Assembly (NCBI GenBank): GCA_013416795.1
Contig: RQSC01000029.1
Location: 140,087-189,443, forward strand
DNA from: Prasinococcaceae sp. CCMP 1430
Lineage: Eukaryota > Prasinodermophyta > Palmophyllophyceae > Prasinococcales > Prasinococcaceae
Direction: 5' to 3'
Length of the DNA stretch: 49,357 nt
The translations under genes and the position numbers were made by a program. Numbering within the stretch: position 1 is the first letter of the stretch; each line of letters starts with the position of its first letter. This document shows positions 1 to 12,300 of this stretch, in pieces. Below the pieces are notes generated by a model. That model had not been told where the DNA came from. It saw only the letters and a program-made list of their open reading frames with translations, and searched no databases.

Positions 1-185
1 GGGGGCGGCGGCGCGCGCCTCGGAGCGCGGTCCGCGCGCGCGCGTGCGTGCGCGTGAGTGAGGGGTTGTAAGTGAGGCGGGGGGGGGGGGGCAGAGGGCG
101 GTGGCGGTCGTGCGCGCCGCCTCGTGCGCGGAGGGGCAGGCGGTCACGCCAGGCTCGGCTCGGCGGCGGCTCGCGGCAGTACGAA

Positions 186-2388
186 ATGGCGGACGCCAAC
201 GGGGTTGCGGTGGCCGGCAGTGGCGAGGCCGAGGTCGCCAAGGCGGCCGACGTGGGGAAGGCGGCTGCGGATGCGACGCAGCCCCCGCCCCTGGCCAAGC
301 CGGTCATGAGCTGGTCGGCGCTCGTCAAGGGCAAGACGGCCGGAGCGCCGGCCGGCGCGCCTCCCGCGGCGGCTGGCCAGGGTTCTGGTGAAAGCACCGC
401 TTCGGCGGCGGCAGCGCCTGCGGCGGCGGCATCGCCCGCCGCGGCGGCGCCGGAGGAGGCGGTGGCGGTGGCGGCTCCCGCCTCGCCAAAGAAGCTCGAT
501 GACGGCACGGGCGACGACGTCGCGCCTAAGGAGCAGCCCAAGGCGAGCGCGGCCGATGACAAGGCCGCCGCGGCGGCCGATGCACCGAAGGACGCGGCGG
601 CTGAGGAGGCGGAGAAGCCCGCCGAGCCGCAGGAGCCCAAGCCTTTCAAGCCGGCATGGGGAAGCAAGGGCGGGCCCAAGAAGGACGTTGCCGTCGGCGG
701 GCTGGTGTCTTGGCCCTCGCTCGGCGACTCGAAGAATCGCGAGATGGTGTCCGACAACCAGGGCCAGATCGAGGCGGGCGCGTCGACCTCATCGCCCAAG
801 GAGGCGAGCAAGGACAAGGCCGGCGCGGCGCGCGATGCGCGCACCGGCGGGCGGGGCGCGGCGCCCGCCACCTCCGGTGGGCGGGGCGCCGGTCGGTGCG
901 CCTTCGCCGGCCGCCGCCGCGGCGGCAGCGGCGGCCGCCGCCGCCGTCGCGGGCACTGCGGCGGGTCAGGAGGCCTCTGCGGCGCAGTCGGCAGCGCCGA
1001 TCGCAAATGCGGGCAAGAACGGTGCCAACCCTGGCTCGAACGGCCGCGGAGATCGTTTGGGCGGCCGCGGTGGGCAGTACGGCGATGGCGCCGGCGCCGG
1101 CGGTGGGCGTGGGCGCCGCGGTCGTGGCGAGGGTGGCCGCGGCGAGGGGCGCGGCTTCGGCCGCGGCGACGGCGCGGCAGCGTATGGCGGCCGCGGCGGC
1201 GGCCGTGGGGGGCGCGACGGCAGCATGAGCGGGCGTGGCATGCCCTACGGTGGGAGGGGCGGCGGGCATCCCGGCAGCTTCATGGTGCCGCCGCCTATTA
1301 TGATGCCCGGTGGCCCCAACGCGATGTACTATCCCATCCCACGGCCAGGCATGGGGTTCTATCCGTACCCGCAGGTACCGGTGAGCCCCAACACGACGCA
1401 GGTGCAGCTCATGGTGAGGCAGCAGATCGAGTATTACTTCAGCGTTGGAAACCTTGTTAAGGACATGTACCTCCGCAAAAACATGGACGTCAATGGCTGG
1501 GTGCCCGCGGGTGTCATCGGCGCCTTCAATCGCATGCGCATGCTCACCGGCGGCCAGGTCGACCCGCAATTTCTGGTCGAGTGCTGCAGGGACTCGGACG
1601 TGGTCGAAATTCAGGGCGACAACCTGCGGAAGCGCGATGACTGGGCTGCGTGGGTGATGCCCAACGCCGACAGCGGCGGGTCGTCTCCCGCGAGCGGTGC
1701 CAATCAGCCATTGCTGGCAGATCAGAACGGCAACGGTGACACAGCGGCGGCCGGCGACGCGACGGCCGCGCCTGGTGCCACGGTTGGCGACGCCGAGATC
1801 GCGCAGCTGCTGATCGTGGTAGGCGGAGGCGCAGCTTCGGAGCAGGCTGACTCCTCTGCGGGCAAGGAAGGAGGCTCATGGGCGAGCATTGCGCGCAGCG
1901 AGTCAAAGGCTGCGGCCTCTGACGTCGTCCACTTCGTCTTTGCGCCTGAGGGTGAGGGCGGGGGCGAGCGCGAGGGCGTGACGTATGCCGCACTGCACGA
2001 TCGCTGCATTGCCGAACACGCGCCGGCAAAGGACGCCGAGGGCGGCTCCTGTCGCGATCTGTATGCGTTCTGGGCCTATTTCCTCCCAGCGCACTTCCAC
2101 GCGGGCATGTATGCCGAGTTCAAGTCTCTGGCACAAATCGACGCTGAGGCTGGCGACGAGTTCGGCATGAGCCGTCTCTTCCGCTTCTACCGCTCGCGGC
2201 TGGAGAAGGCGTTTGAGCAGGCTCTGTACAATGACTTCGAGTCGTCGGCCGTCGCTGCACACGAGCGACGAGGCAGCAAGGAGGGCCTTCAGCAATTGTG
2301 GAACTTCCACTACTACGCGCAAGAAAAGGCACAAATAGGCGCCGGCGCGTCCAAGCTGCTCGCCGAACACTTCAAGCCCCTCGAGTAG
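186..2388 (+). CDS. LARP1: LARP1-type La-motif RNA-binding protein (frame change inside)
   Basis: LARP1 proteins bind the 5' TOP/cap region and poly(A) of mRNAs in the cytoplasm and control translation of ribosomal-protein messages. The N-terminal part is read from ATG 186 and is rich in Ala, Gly and Pro, with short tryptophan motifs (MSWSALVKG, VSWPSLGDS). The C-terminal part lies one frame over. It has an RGG-rich stretch (about 1030-1260), a La motif (about 1411-1650, with QQIEYYFSVGNL and KDMYLRKNMD) and a C-terminal DM15-like region (about 1990-2260, with FWAYFLPAHFH and LFRFYRSRLEKAF). No RRM follows the La motif, as expected for LARP1. The frame changes between about 830 and 1000. An intron at 877-994 (GT...CAG, 118 bp, phase 1) would restore it, and so would a one-base error in the G-rich stretch. 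The family call is firm; the joint is not. Confidence 0.88.
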
Positions 2389-2740
2389 GGCCATGCCTCC
2401 AACGAGCGGTGAGGCTACGGTACCGCCCGCTGATGGTGCCCGGCACGCCTGGCATCTCCAGCCTCAGCGCTGTGTGTTTCAGCACTCAAGCGCCCGAGAG
2501 CGCGTCTGTACCATGGATTGACACAGGGAATTCGCCAACAAGAGGGCACGGGGACTCGCAATTCACACATGCGACACCGCAGGCGAGCTGAGGTCTACCA
2601 ACCACACAGGGGTTCAAATTATTTCGTGAGGAAGTCGGAGAACACGGCGCGGTCGTCGCTGGTGTGTACGATTTGTAACGCGTGTCCGCTTCTGAGCAAC
2701 GCGCGCGATTGCGTCTGGCATCTACGCCATCCGCCGGACG
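2389..2740. other. Tail-to-tail intergenic region LARP1/UNC-45
   Basis: This is the 352 bp between the two stop codons. It holds the 3' untranslated parts of both genes. A TGTAA motif lies at 2674-2678 on the plus strand. I see no further gene. Confidence 0.6.
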
Positions 2741-5700
2741 TCAAAGCCCCTCTAGTGCGCCAGCCGCTGCCCCGGCCGCACCGCGCCACGACGGGTCGGA
2801 CACGGCGCGCTGCACAACCGCCGCGAGCGCATCAGGCGCGCCAGCAGCCTCGAGGCTCTCCCTGCTATGCTGCGGCGCGACCTCCAGCACTGCAGCGCAG
2901 ATCGCTGCTCCACGGTGAGCCAAGGCGCTGTCCAGCTTGAGGAGCGCCACCACGTCGCGACCGAACTCGTCCGTGCTGAACATGGCCTCAGCAATGCCGT
3001 CCTCGCCTGCAATCATGGCGAGCCCCCCGGCCGCAGCACAGGCCGCGGCGGCATCATACCCCCGCTCGTCCTCAGGTCCGGGCGGCAGCGCCAGGTCCAA
3101 CCACGCTCGCAGCCTCATCGGGATTTTCACGAATTCGGCCACCACCTTCGGCGCGGGAACAAGGTTGGCCATGCACTCGGTCGCGGCACGTGCGACCTGC
3201 GCGTGCTTGCCCCACTGTAGCTCCTCGAGCGCGCCGAAGGCGCTCGCCTTTTCCACGTCTGCAATGTGGCATTTGAAGTCGTATCCCCGTGACGCGATGT
3301 TGGTGAGCGCGAGCAGAGCCTCAAATTGCTGAAGTGCGTAGTCCTCCTTGAGAAGCCGCACGAGCGGTCCAGCACAGTCCATGAGGGTGGCGTCCTGAAC
3401 GAGCGCAGGGTTGGTCGTTATCAGGACACGGGCCATAGCGTGAGCCGCCAGCAGCTTAGCGCGGCGCCCTCCCAAACGCGACGCGCGCAACAGCGCGGGA
3501 AGAGCACCCGCCGACGCGAGACCAGAGCGAACCTGTGGCTCACTCGACAGATGGAAGATGCCCTCAGCTGCCGTCTCCGTTAGTCGAGAGTTGGCAACTG
3601 CCAGGGCGGCGCCTTTGGACGCCTTTTCGGAGCCGGTCGCTGCGAGCAGTATTGCGACCAGCGCCCCACTTCCGCCGCTCTCCGCCAGCACGACCTTCCT
3701 TTTGCGCAGCGCATCGGGAGCGTCGGCCTCGAGGTCGGCAGCGGTAGGCTCGGCTCGGCCCACGCCGGCCGCCTTGCGGAGCATTTCTGCGTCCTTTGGA
3801 GAAAGGTCCTCGTGCTCTGTCTCACCCGCAATTGTCTCAGCCTGGCGCTGCTCGTCGCGCGACGCCGCCAACGACGCGAGTAGCGATGCAGCGCCAAAGA
3901 GGGTGGCCCCGCGGAGCTTGGCGTGCCTAACCAGGCCACTAATGCACTCTAACGCGCTGCTCTCGTCAGCAATCTGGCGCTTCACCACCGGCGACGCACC
4001 CAGGTAGCAGAGGGCCTCAACAGCACGCTCTGCAACGACTCTTGCCTCGCGCAAGGCTTCGTTCGCATTGCGCTCAGAGCGCGGCGCGCCGTCGTCCCAT
4101 TCGCCGAGAAAGTCATCCACCTCCTCTGCACCACCGGCGTCCTCGAGCGCATCGGCGTGCATATCTAGCAAGCCCAAGCAGATATCTGCAATGGCCTCGT
4201 CACCATCCCAGTGCGCACCCCGAGACTGCGACGCCCCTAGCTTCACCATAGCGACTACCGCGGCAGCGCGCACCGAATCAGAGGGCGACTGCAGGAGCGT
4301 CGCCAGCGCACCCTGCGCATCCGTGTGGAGCTCGTCGATCCTGCCCGTAGGTTTGCCGCTGGCGTTGCCACCGATGGCAGCCTTTGCTGCTCCTCGCACC
4401 TGCTCGATCCGCTCGTCCTCGGCCGCAAGCGGGCCTTCAGGTTTGGATGCGCTGGCAGAGCTCGAGAGCACGGCGAGGCCTTCGCGAGAAGAAGCGAGCG
4501 CCGATATGAGGTCGGCGGCTAGTGCCTGCGCACCCTCAAGCGCGCGATCCTGATCACGCACGTCTGCGCTCGCACGCGCGAGTGAGTACGCATGCGCAAG
4601 CGCACCCGCGGAGCGCGCAGCATCAGCAGCGGACTTGCCATCGATTCCTGCGATGGCAATCAGTGCTGCAAGGGCAGCACATACGGAACGCTGCCTCTGC
4701 GAAGTGAGCTCGACATCTTCACAAGGCGGACCCCAGTACTGGAGCGGCTCGACAACCAGGCGCCGGGTAGCTTCCTGCATGGAGTCCCCCTCGTCGACAG
4801 CGGCAGCAAGCACGCGCGCCAGGCACGCCGCGACCGCTCGGCGATTCGCACATCCTGCTGCCGCTGCACCGGTTATCGCGTCAAGCCGAGGAAGCGAATG
4901 CGCGAGCACCGCCGCCGATGGCGCGCCGGCCGCGAGAGCGCGCATCGCGGCGACGCAGCAATGCTGGCGAGCGCCCATGCGAGCATCTCGGGCCGCCGAA
5001 GCTTCACGGATGGTATCCATGCAAACGATGACGAGTTTCCCTACCCCCGCAGCCACAGCTGCGTCCGTAGCGGACGCAATCCGGGCCGCTCCTAGCAGCG
5101 CCGCTGCGTTCTCCCATAGCCTCTGCATCCGAGCCAAGGCCTCCTCAGCAGCGCCAGCTTGTAGGGCGCGTTTGGCACCTGCGGCGGCTGCGTTCGCGAA
5201 TGTCCCGGCCGCTCCTGCCTTGACGACGCAGCCAATGCTCTCTCGCGCAAGCAAGACGAGCACACCCGCCACTGCCCGTTCCGCTTCGCCGACGCACGTC
5301 ACGCCGACAAGCGTACTACCGCTGCCCCCTACGGCAGCGAGAGCTGATACAGCTACCGTCGCGCCGCCTGCGCTGATCACACCGTCCGTGTATCCCTCCA
5401 CTACCAGCTTGCCAACCATGCGAGAGGCGTCGGCCACTCTATCGCACGCGACGGCAGCAGCCTCAGCTTTGCTGCTGTCGCCCTCGCACCCGCTGAGGCG
5501 CTCGACGGCGCTAGCGAGCTCCTTCACCGCGCTCTGCGCGGCGTCTGCCCGCTCAGATATAGTCTGGCGCATCCTCTTCGCGGCGGCCGCAGCGGCTGCA
5601 TTGGCAGGCTCCTCGACTAAGCACGCTGAAAGGTCCCTGAGCGCTGCCACCGCATCGCCTCGTCCCTCAGCAGCTGCTCCACGGCGGTAGAGCGCCTTGG

Positions 5701-6019
5701 CACGGCCGGCCTGCTGCAACGCGCCGGCTGCAAGTGCGGCGGAGCAGTCGCGCTCGGCTGCTTGCCAGTCCTGGAGCTTGAGGAAGCACGCCGCGCGGTT
5801 CGAGTGAAGCGTGGCGATCATGAGCGCCGTCTCCTCGCCGCCCACGCCCATCTCGCCGCCCTCCGCCGCCGCCGCGAGCGCGTCGAGCGCCTCGCTGTAC
5901 GCGCGCGCCGCGGCGAGAAAGTCGCCCGCGCGGTACGATGCATTGCCGGCGGCGCGGGTATGCGAGGCAGCGGCCGCCGCCGCGTCGTCGTCCTCGCCGA
6001 CCTCCTCTATGGCAACCAT
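2741..6019 (-). CDS. UNC45: UNC-45/UCS-domain myosin chaperone
   Basis: This predicted protein of 1,092 residues is encoded by one uninterrupted frame. UNC-45 proteins bind Hsp90 through N-terminal TPRs and fold or stabilise myosin motor heads through the C-terminal UCS armadillo domain. The TPR block is at residues 17-125 (NRAACFLKLQDWQAAERDCS, KALYRRGAAAEGRGD). A long helical ARM-like middle follows. The UCS domain occupies about 780-1092. Its diagnostic stretches are QQFEALLALTNIASRGYDF (near 900) and ARAATECMANLVPAPKVV (near 945). I chose ATG 6019 because the frame upstream runs through a glycine tract encoded by a 53-base homopolymer. The protein is somewhat longer than typical UNC-45 proteins (about 930 residues), mainly in the middle. 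It implies that this organism uses myosins. Confidence 0.9.
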   Translation of the reverse strand: MVAIEEVGEDDDAAAAAASHTRAAGNASYRAGDFLAAARAYSEALDALAAAAEGGEMGVGGEETALMIATLHSNRAACFLKLQDWQAAERDCSAALAAGALQQAGRAKALYRRGAAAEGRGDAVAALRDLSACLVEEPANAAAAAAAKRMRQTISERADAAQSAVKELASAVERLSGCEGDSSKAEAAAVACDRVADASRMVGKLVVEGYTDGVISAGGATVAVSALAAVGGSGSTLVGVTCVGEAERAVAGVLVLLARESIGCVVKAGAAGTFANAAAAGAKRALQAGAAEEALARMQRLWENAAALLGAARIASATDAAVAAGVGKLVIVCMDTIREASAARDARMGARQHCCVAAMRALAAGAPSAAVLAHSLPRLDAITGAAAAGCANRRAVAACLARVLAAAVDEGDSMQEATRRLVVEPLQYWGPPCEDVELTSQRQRSVCAALAALIAIAGIDGKSAADAARSAGALAHAYSLARASADVRDQDRALEGAQALAADLISALASSREGLAVLSSSASASKPEGPLAAEDERIEQVRGAAKAAIGGNASGKPTGRIDELHTDAQGALATLLQSPSDSVRAAAVVAMVKLGASQSRGAHWDGDEAIADICLGLLDMHADALEDAGGAEEVDDFLGEWDDGAPRSERNANEALREARVVAERAVEALCYLGASPVVKRQIADESSALECISGLVRHAKLRGATLFGAASLLASLAASRDEQRQAETIAGETEHEDLSPKDAEMLRKAAGVGRAEPTAADLEADAPDALRKRKVVLAESGGSGALVAILLAATGSEKASKGAALAVANSRLTETAAEGIFHLSSEPQVRSGLASAGALPALLRASRLGGRRAKLLAAHAMARVLITTNPALVQDATLMDCAGPLVRLLKEDYALQQFEALLALTNIASRGYDFKCHIADVEKASAFGALEELQWGKHAQVARAATECMANLVPAPKVVAEFVKIPMRLRAWLDLALPPGPEDERGYDAAAACAAAGGLAMIAGEDGIAEAMFSTDEFGRDVVALLKLDSALAHRGAAICAAVLEVAPQHSRESLEAAGAPDALAAVVQRAVSDPSWRGAAGAAAGALEGL

Positions 6020-6100
6020 TGCGCCTGAGGCTCCCTTCCCCCTCCCCCCCCCCCCAACACACACACCAGCGAAGAGCGGTGTGGCGAGGTGGCACAGGAG

Positions 6101-6155
<55 letters not shown>

Positions 6156-6367
6156 TGGCGTTCATGTGTGCACAGCTCATGCCTAGGCACTCGCTCTCGC
6201 TCTCGCAGGCGCAGGAAGTGGCAGCCTTTTTCGGGTTGATACTTCGGGTAGGGTTCCAGATGTGCAAATAAAGCGAGTGCTCCAACGCCAGGAGGATGCG
6301 ACCCACCGCGCGCTGTCTACCCGGCGCCCCGCGGCACGAGCGCGGTGGTGTCATTAGGTGATTAGTA
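6020..6367. other. Intergenic region between VPS13 3' end and UNC-45 start
   Basis: These 348 bp separate two genes on the minus strand. They contain the 53-base C run (G on the gene strand) and presumably the VPS13 3' UTR and the UNC-45 promoter. I see no gene. Confidence 0.6.
6101..6153. repeat. Homopolymer C tract (53 bases)
   Basis: This is an uninterrupted run of 53 C on the plus strand. It lies 82 bp upstream of the UNC-45 start codon, where it reads as G on the gene strand. The exact length is likely to be unreliable. Confidence 0.95.
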
Positions 6368-9300
6368 TTACTCGAGGTGCGATTCGTCGCCGGCGCCGAC
6401 TGCGTCTTGGGGAAGCGCCGGCGAGAGCATGATGGAGAGCGGCTTGCGCGAGTGCGCCGCGCGGCCGGCGCCGCTGTCACGCAGGCCGCTCACAGGGCTG
6501 AAGTCGATGCCATGGGAGAAGGTGGCCCGTTGCGCCTCGCCGTCATTGCCGCCCGAGGGCGCACTGTCAGAGCCACCAGCGTAAGAGCCAGATCTGACGC
6601 GGTGCCTGCGAGGAGTGCGGGCGCGCGGAAGCGCCGGGGGAGCGAGGCCCAGCGTGTCAGCGGGCTATCAAGCAATGCAAGCAGTGCCACGCGCTCGCAC
6701 GGCGGGGCCGCCCACCTACGCGCACGCGCAAGTAGGCGCGCTTGGCTGCCACCAAGCTCGCACCTGTGGAGCTTCACGAGCATGACGTGGTACTGATCGC
6801 GCGAGCGGCAGTAGATGATCTTCCGCATGGTCATCGGGATGCCTGGCTTGAGCTGCCCCACAGGTGGCACTTCGGCAGCCTCGCCCGCCTCGTCCGCGTC
6901 GCCACCACCAACTGGGTTGTTGCCGCGCTTGGACGGTTCCGAACAGCATCCGAGCCAGGACTTTGCTATGACGACGGTCTTGAACGACACGATAATCTGC
7001 AGACGCCGCTCAAGGCCAACCACGTCTGTGACGCGATCGAGGTAGACGCACCACTTGCGCCTCTCCGAGCGCAGGTCCACATACAGGATCCTGTGCATGG
7101 TGATGACCACCGCCAGGTTGTCACGGATGTGCACGTAGTCGCGTGTAGCGTCGTTGGCGTACTTGCCCTTTCGCATCTTGTGCAGCAGCGCGTCCCACTT
7201 CTCGAATTGCTGCTGCAGCTGCGCCATACCGGGCGCCCCGTCCACGAGGTCAGAGGCGGCGTGCCGCGGCTCGTGGATGCGTGACTTTGGCGCGCGCTCC
7301 GGGGCCTTGCTAGCTCGCTCGATGCCAGAAGTGACGGCATCGGCGGTGCTCGCCGCAAATTCGAGCGCACCGGCGGTAGGCTTGACGGCCAGGCCGGCGA
7401 CGCCCTTAAGCATACCCTTCAGGCAGCCGCGCGCGCCGCCCGTACGCGCACCCGTAATAGGCTTCGTGACGAGGCCTGTCAACCCCTCGAAAAGGCCCAG
7501 CCCAAGCTGCTGCGCGCCAAACACGAGGTGCTCAGCAACAGTCATTGTGTTGCGCCTGCGCTGAAAACGCAGGATGTAGTTGTCGTCCATGGAGAGCAGC
7601 GCCAGACCCTTGGCTGTGGCGCCGGTCATTTGGCTGACGGTGTCAAACACACCGAAGCCCGTGTTCTTCAGAAGCGACAGGGTGCCGGTGGCGACGCCGT
7701 CGCCCAGTCTCTTGGCCATGTCCTTCGCGGTGACGTCCCTGCCAGCCGTGCGGAGGCCACGCACAGGGTTACTGAAAAAATCGTACACGCCCGTGCCGAC
7801 CGAGCTCACCAGAGCGACTGGCGTGCCTAGGAAGTTCACCTTGCCCAAGACCGAGTGCAGGGAGCGAAGAAGCTGTATGGTGTAGTGCCACTGGATCCTC
7901 TTCCGGATTTCCTCGTGCCCCATGAAGGCGTTGTTGTCCTCATAGCCCGCGATGCGCAGGTGCATATTGTCGACGTCGATGAGCGAGAAGCCGCTCGCGG
8001 AGAGGAAGCGGTAGAAGTTGGCCTCCCGGTCCACGCGCACGTCGTTGGTCACGCTTAGCGTGACATTGAGCTTGATAGGGAAGAGGCGCAGCTTTTCGAA
8101 GTACCAGCGACCCGCCTCAACGGCGCGGACACGGTTGCCTGCATTTGCGAGCGACACATGCACACCGCCGTCCAAAACCGACAGGATATCGGCCATGGGG
8201 TCACGGCTGGAATTAAGACGCGCAGCGCCAGTGGCGGTCTGGCTCAGATCGCCCAGCGGTAGTGAAAACACGAACTCCATAAATGCATTCGTGAAGTCCT
8301 GCGACCGCGTGTGTCGTGCACGGAGTGACATAGAGCGCCTTGTGTCAGCGCCCCGCATCCCTCATGCCAGCAACGACGTGCCGCGCAGGCTCGTGCCAGT
8401 GTTAGTGTGTTGGCGCCGCGTTATAAATCGTGTCTGTCCTGTCAGTATGGCCCCGCGCAGTCTGAGGACGGTGGTGGAAGGTCGTGCAAGTTTTCACTGC
8501 ACAGCTCGATGGAGGAGATTTGAGGGTGGAGAGGGCGATGGCGGGCAGCGAACAAAGAGGCAAACAAAGCACGCAGAGCGACAAAGAGTGACGACGCAAT
8601 GGCCTGCACGCTCACCTCCTCGAGGAGGACATCAATCTCGGCCAGCTCGGCATCGAACGATTGGAAATGAAGATAGTCTGCACCTGCGCCGAACTGCTGC
8701 GGCCTGTCGGCGCCCTGCACTGCCAGCGCGCTCGAGGTACCTGCGTCGCCAGCATGGCCGCGGCTAGGGCTGCCGACTTCTGCGAAGCTGCCGCTGCCGC
8801 TTCCCTGCAGATTCCTGGCTACCGTAGACTCACCAGAGTTGCCCTCGCCAACCTTTGTCCGCTTGAAACTGACCACGACCGTGTTGTCTGAACGCATATG
8901 CTTGCCCTGGCGAAGGCGCGCGAGCGTCTCAATACCATCTACCTCACCATTCAAGAGGGCTTCGTCCCCGAGCTGCGAGGCGAAGGTGGGCGCGAGCACG
9001 ACGGGATTGGCCGTATTAAGCAGCTGATTGTCCACCTGGAAGAACCCCACACAAATGCGCGTGGTGTCCTCCTTGCTAGTGGATGCAAAGTCAAGCGACA
9101 CTCTCTCGAGGAAGACGTGCGCGAGTTCGCGCGGCGCCGAATCTATCACCGTCAGCGCTATCTCTGCCATCGATACGTTTGCCTGAAGATTGAATGCCTC
9201 GTAGTCGCTCGCGTCACGCCAGTGCACGCGCAGCCTGACGGTTGCGACCTCCCCACGAATATTCGTGTGACCAGCGACTACTTGTTCTTCGGGTGTCGAG

Positions 9301-12300
9301 GGCTCGTTGGGCAGGTTCTCCACGGAGCCTCCACGGTCCATCTTTCCACGCCGCGTGTTGTTTTTGCCAACGTTGCTCGCCTTACCACTCAGCGCGACCC
9401 AGATATATTCGGGTCGATTTTCATCGAATGTGTAACAAGGTATGGAGGCCTCGCCGAGCAGGACATCAGATCCAAAGGTGCGCTTGTGGAAGATGCGCAC
9501 CTTGAGCGAAGACTTCTCCGTGACATTCTCGAAGCGCATCATCTTGCCCGCGTCCCATACGGGCGAGGACGTGTTCTGCACGACCTCCGTCTGATCGACC
9601 TGGCCAGCGCAAGCCACGCGCGCGTACGCGTCGCAAGATCCAATCCCACGCACGAAGTCTTGCAGGCCACCCCCGCCGGTGGGCGCGCTCAGCGCTCGGG
9701 CTTCCACGACCTTCACCTCCAGCGCGCCCATTCTAAATGCACTGCGCGAGTCATCCGGCACGTCTGCATCTGCGAGCGCACGGCCGCCGTCAGAGACCGA
9801 ATCATCGAAGCTGTGATGCCCAGCACCAGCCTCAGGCGTGACCCACTGGGTTGGTGTCGTTTCAGCTTCCACACGCTTGTGGTGATCAATGGTGCGCGCC
9901 GCTGGGTGCCACGTGACCTCGCGCAGCGCTTGCGGGTCGAGCGGCTTGGATGGGCACGTGCGCTCCTTGAAGAGGGCGAGCAGTTCAAGCTTGAGCTGTA
10001 GATCTGCCTCGAGCGCCCGGTGCCTGAGCTTCAGCTCATCCAGAACACCGCGAAACGACACCCACTCGAAACTCAATTTCACCTCGCCGCTGACTTGCTC
10101 CTTCGCGCGGCGCCGGCCGAGGGTATACCAGTGTTGGATCCTCTGCACGTCCTCGATCGCGCTGTCTCCAACACGGCCAACTGCTGCAGAAGCATTCGCG
10201 CTAGTTCGCGGAGTTACCGGCACGGTCTCTGCCAGATGGATGTGCACCTCGCCGAGGAAGGTGTCGGCAGATATGCGGTCACTGCTATAGACGGTGACCT
10301 TGAGGGTGAACGAGCTGGACACAGCGTCAAGCTCAACGGTCTCATCCCATTTCGGATGCAGGCTCTTGCGAACAGCACGGGTGCGGTGGGTGTCGTCGTT
10401 GCACTCGAGTACAACGTACGGATGGCACCGATCGGGGTTTCCTTTCAGTCCGCGCGCCTCGAGCACACCGACGAGCAAATTCCCATTGCGCACAGAGGTG
10501 ACGCTGCGGCTGAGTTGCGGCACGCCGACGGGTCCTGACATCATTTGATCGAGCGGGCTGCCGACCTGCGATAGTGAGAGACTCGTTCGAGCTCTGTAAG
10601 CTTCGATAGCCGCTCTCGCTAGCGTGTCACTTATGCTGCTGCGGGGATTCGAAAGCACGTCGCTTTCCAAGTCACTGTCACTGTACTCGTGTGCGCCACT
10701 TTCAAAACGACCGTTGCTCCTGCTGTCGAGAGCGAAACTGTTGCCACTGCCGAATCCGGCAGCGAAGTCAATGCTCCCCGAGGAGCCGCGCGAGTGCCTG
10801 CCTCTAGTGAAGTTTGCCGAGTAAGCGCGCAGCCGCCGTGCTCGCATGGCTCTCTTGTTCGCCTCGTGCTCGGACACAGACCTCGCGCGCGACACGTCAA
10901 CCTGCCCAGCAGGTCTCGGATTTGCCGCAACGTCGTCGAAGCGCCTGGACAGTTCGCTCGGCGATGACCCTTGGATAATATCCGCTGCGATGCTCGAGGG
11001 ACGCGAGGGTGTCACCTTTTCCAACATGCTCGCGTTTGTTGTCCTCAAAGGGCTCAGTTGCACCTGCACGCGAGTGGCAATAAGAGGGGATGGTGCCGTG
11101 GTAAGGTCCGCAATCGCTTGGGCAGCCGGCGACATAAAGGTTTTTCTTGACGCCGACGTCGTGCGTCCCATTCGGGACGTCTGCACGTGCTCCAGAGTGT
11201 CCGGACCCGAGGAGGTCACCGTGTCCGTTATGCCCGCCTCCGAGCCCGCCCATTGGTGTTCACTAAGTTGGGCGCTTGCTTCAGCGAGTTGAGCCTCTAG
11301 GACGTCGACGCGCTCCTGGAGATCTTGTGTCTCTTCCTCCTCGGTCACCCCAGCTGCATCGCCCGGATCCTCAGACAGCAGCAGCACACGCGTGGGACCA
11401 CGGGCGAAGATACATGCATACACCACCACCTCCACTTTCCTGGGCGAGAGTACTTTGTCCCCGACGCTAATGAATTTCTTGGCGATTTTCGCCACTGCTG
11501 TGCGCGCGCTGACACTCTTTGAGGCAGAAACAAAAGAAGAAGTGCCGCTCGTGCGATTGGTCCTTCTCGCAGTGGGCGCTCCAGCTTCCCTGCTAATGTC
11601 GCTACCATCACCGTCGACCTGCGACGGCGCCGAGCTCGCCGGCCGCCGCGCGGTGGAGATCTTAACCGTCGCACTCATGCGAATTTTGTCGAGCTGAAAC
11701 TCGCGCGTGACAATCTCACTGGCATCATCAACAGCGCCATCGTTGAAGATGCCGAATTGTACCCTGAGTTTGTGCGCATTCGAGGGGGCATCCCAGGCGA
11801 ATGGCGTGCGCGAGCCCGGCAGGAGCACGTCCTCTTCGTTGGCCGCTGACTCCCGAGCCTTGCCACCGCTCTCAGCCGCGGATTTCAAGGACGAGCCGTC
11901 GCGCCCACTACGGTCACGCTCGCTCGCCGCAAGCGCCTGCTCAAAGCGAACAGCGACGTGCTTGCAGCGATTCTCGATCACGTACGGAGCCGTTGTGACA
12001 CCCCCACCGAAAACGACGCACACAGTTGCCCCTGTGCTGACGGCGAGTGGCAAAATCATGCAGCGCCCCGTGTCCTCGTTGCGTATTCTCAGTGCGATCT
12101 GACGTGTGTCATCTATCCGAAAGCCAGACGACCACCGCCACCTACCATGCACCGGCCGCACCTGAATCTCTGCCCGACGGTCGCGATCTACCCAATGGTG
12201 AGGCACAAGCTCGTCATATGGCAGTGAGCGCAAACTGCGAGGACAGTCGCGTTGGCGCACCTCAAGCACCACAGGGTCATCCCGACCGAGCGCGCCAACG

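Noticed and set aside
4635-5690. Plus-strand frame of 351 codons opposite UNC-45
   Set aside because: It is low-complexity Ala/Ser sequence and shows no family motif. UNC-45 on the minus strand explains the region.
6007-6480. Open frames in several directions over the 53-base C run
   Set aside because: They consist of poly-Gly or poly-Pro with no conserved sequence on either side.
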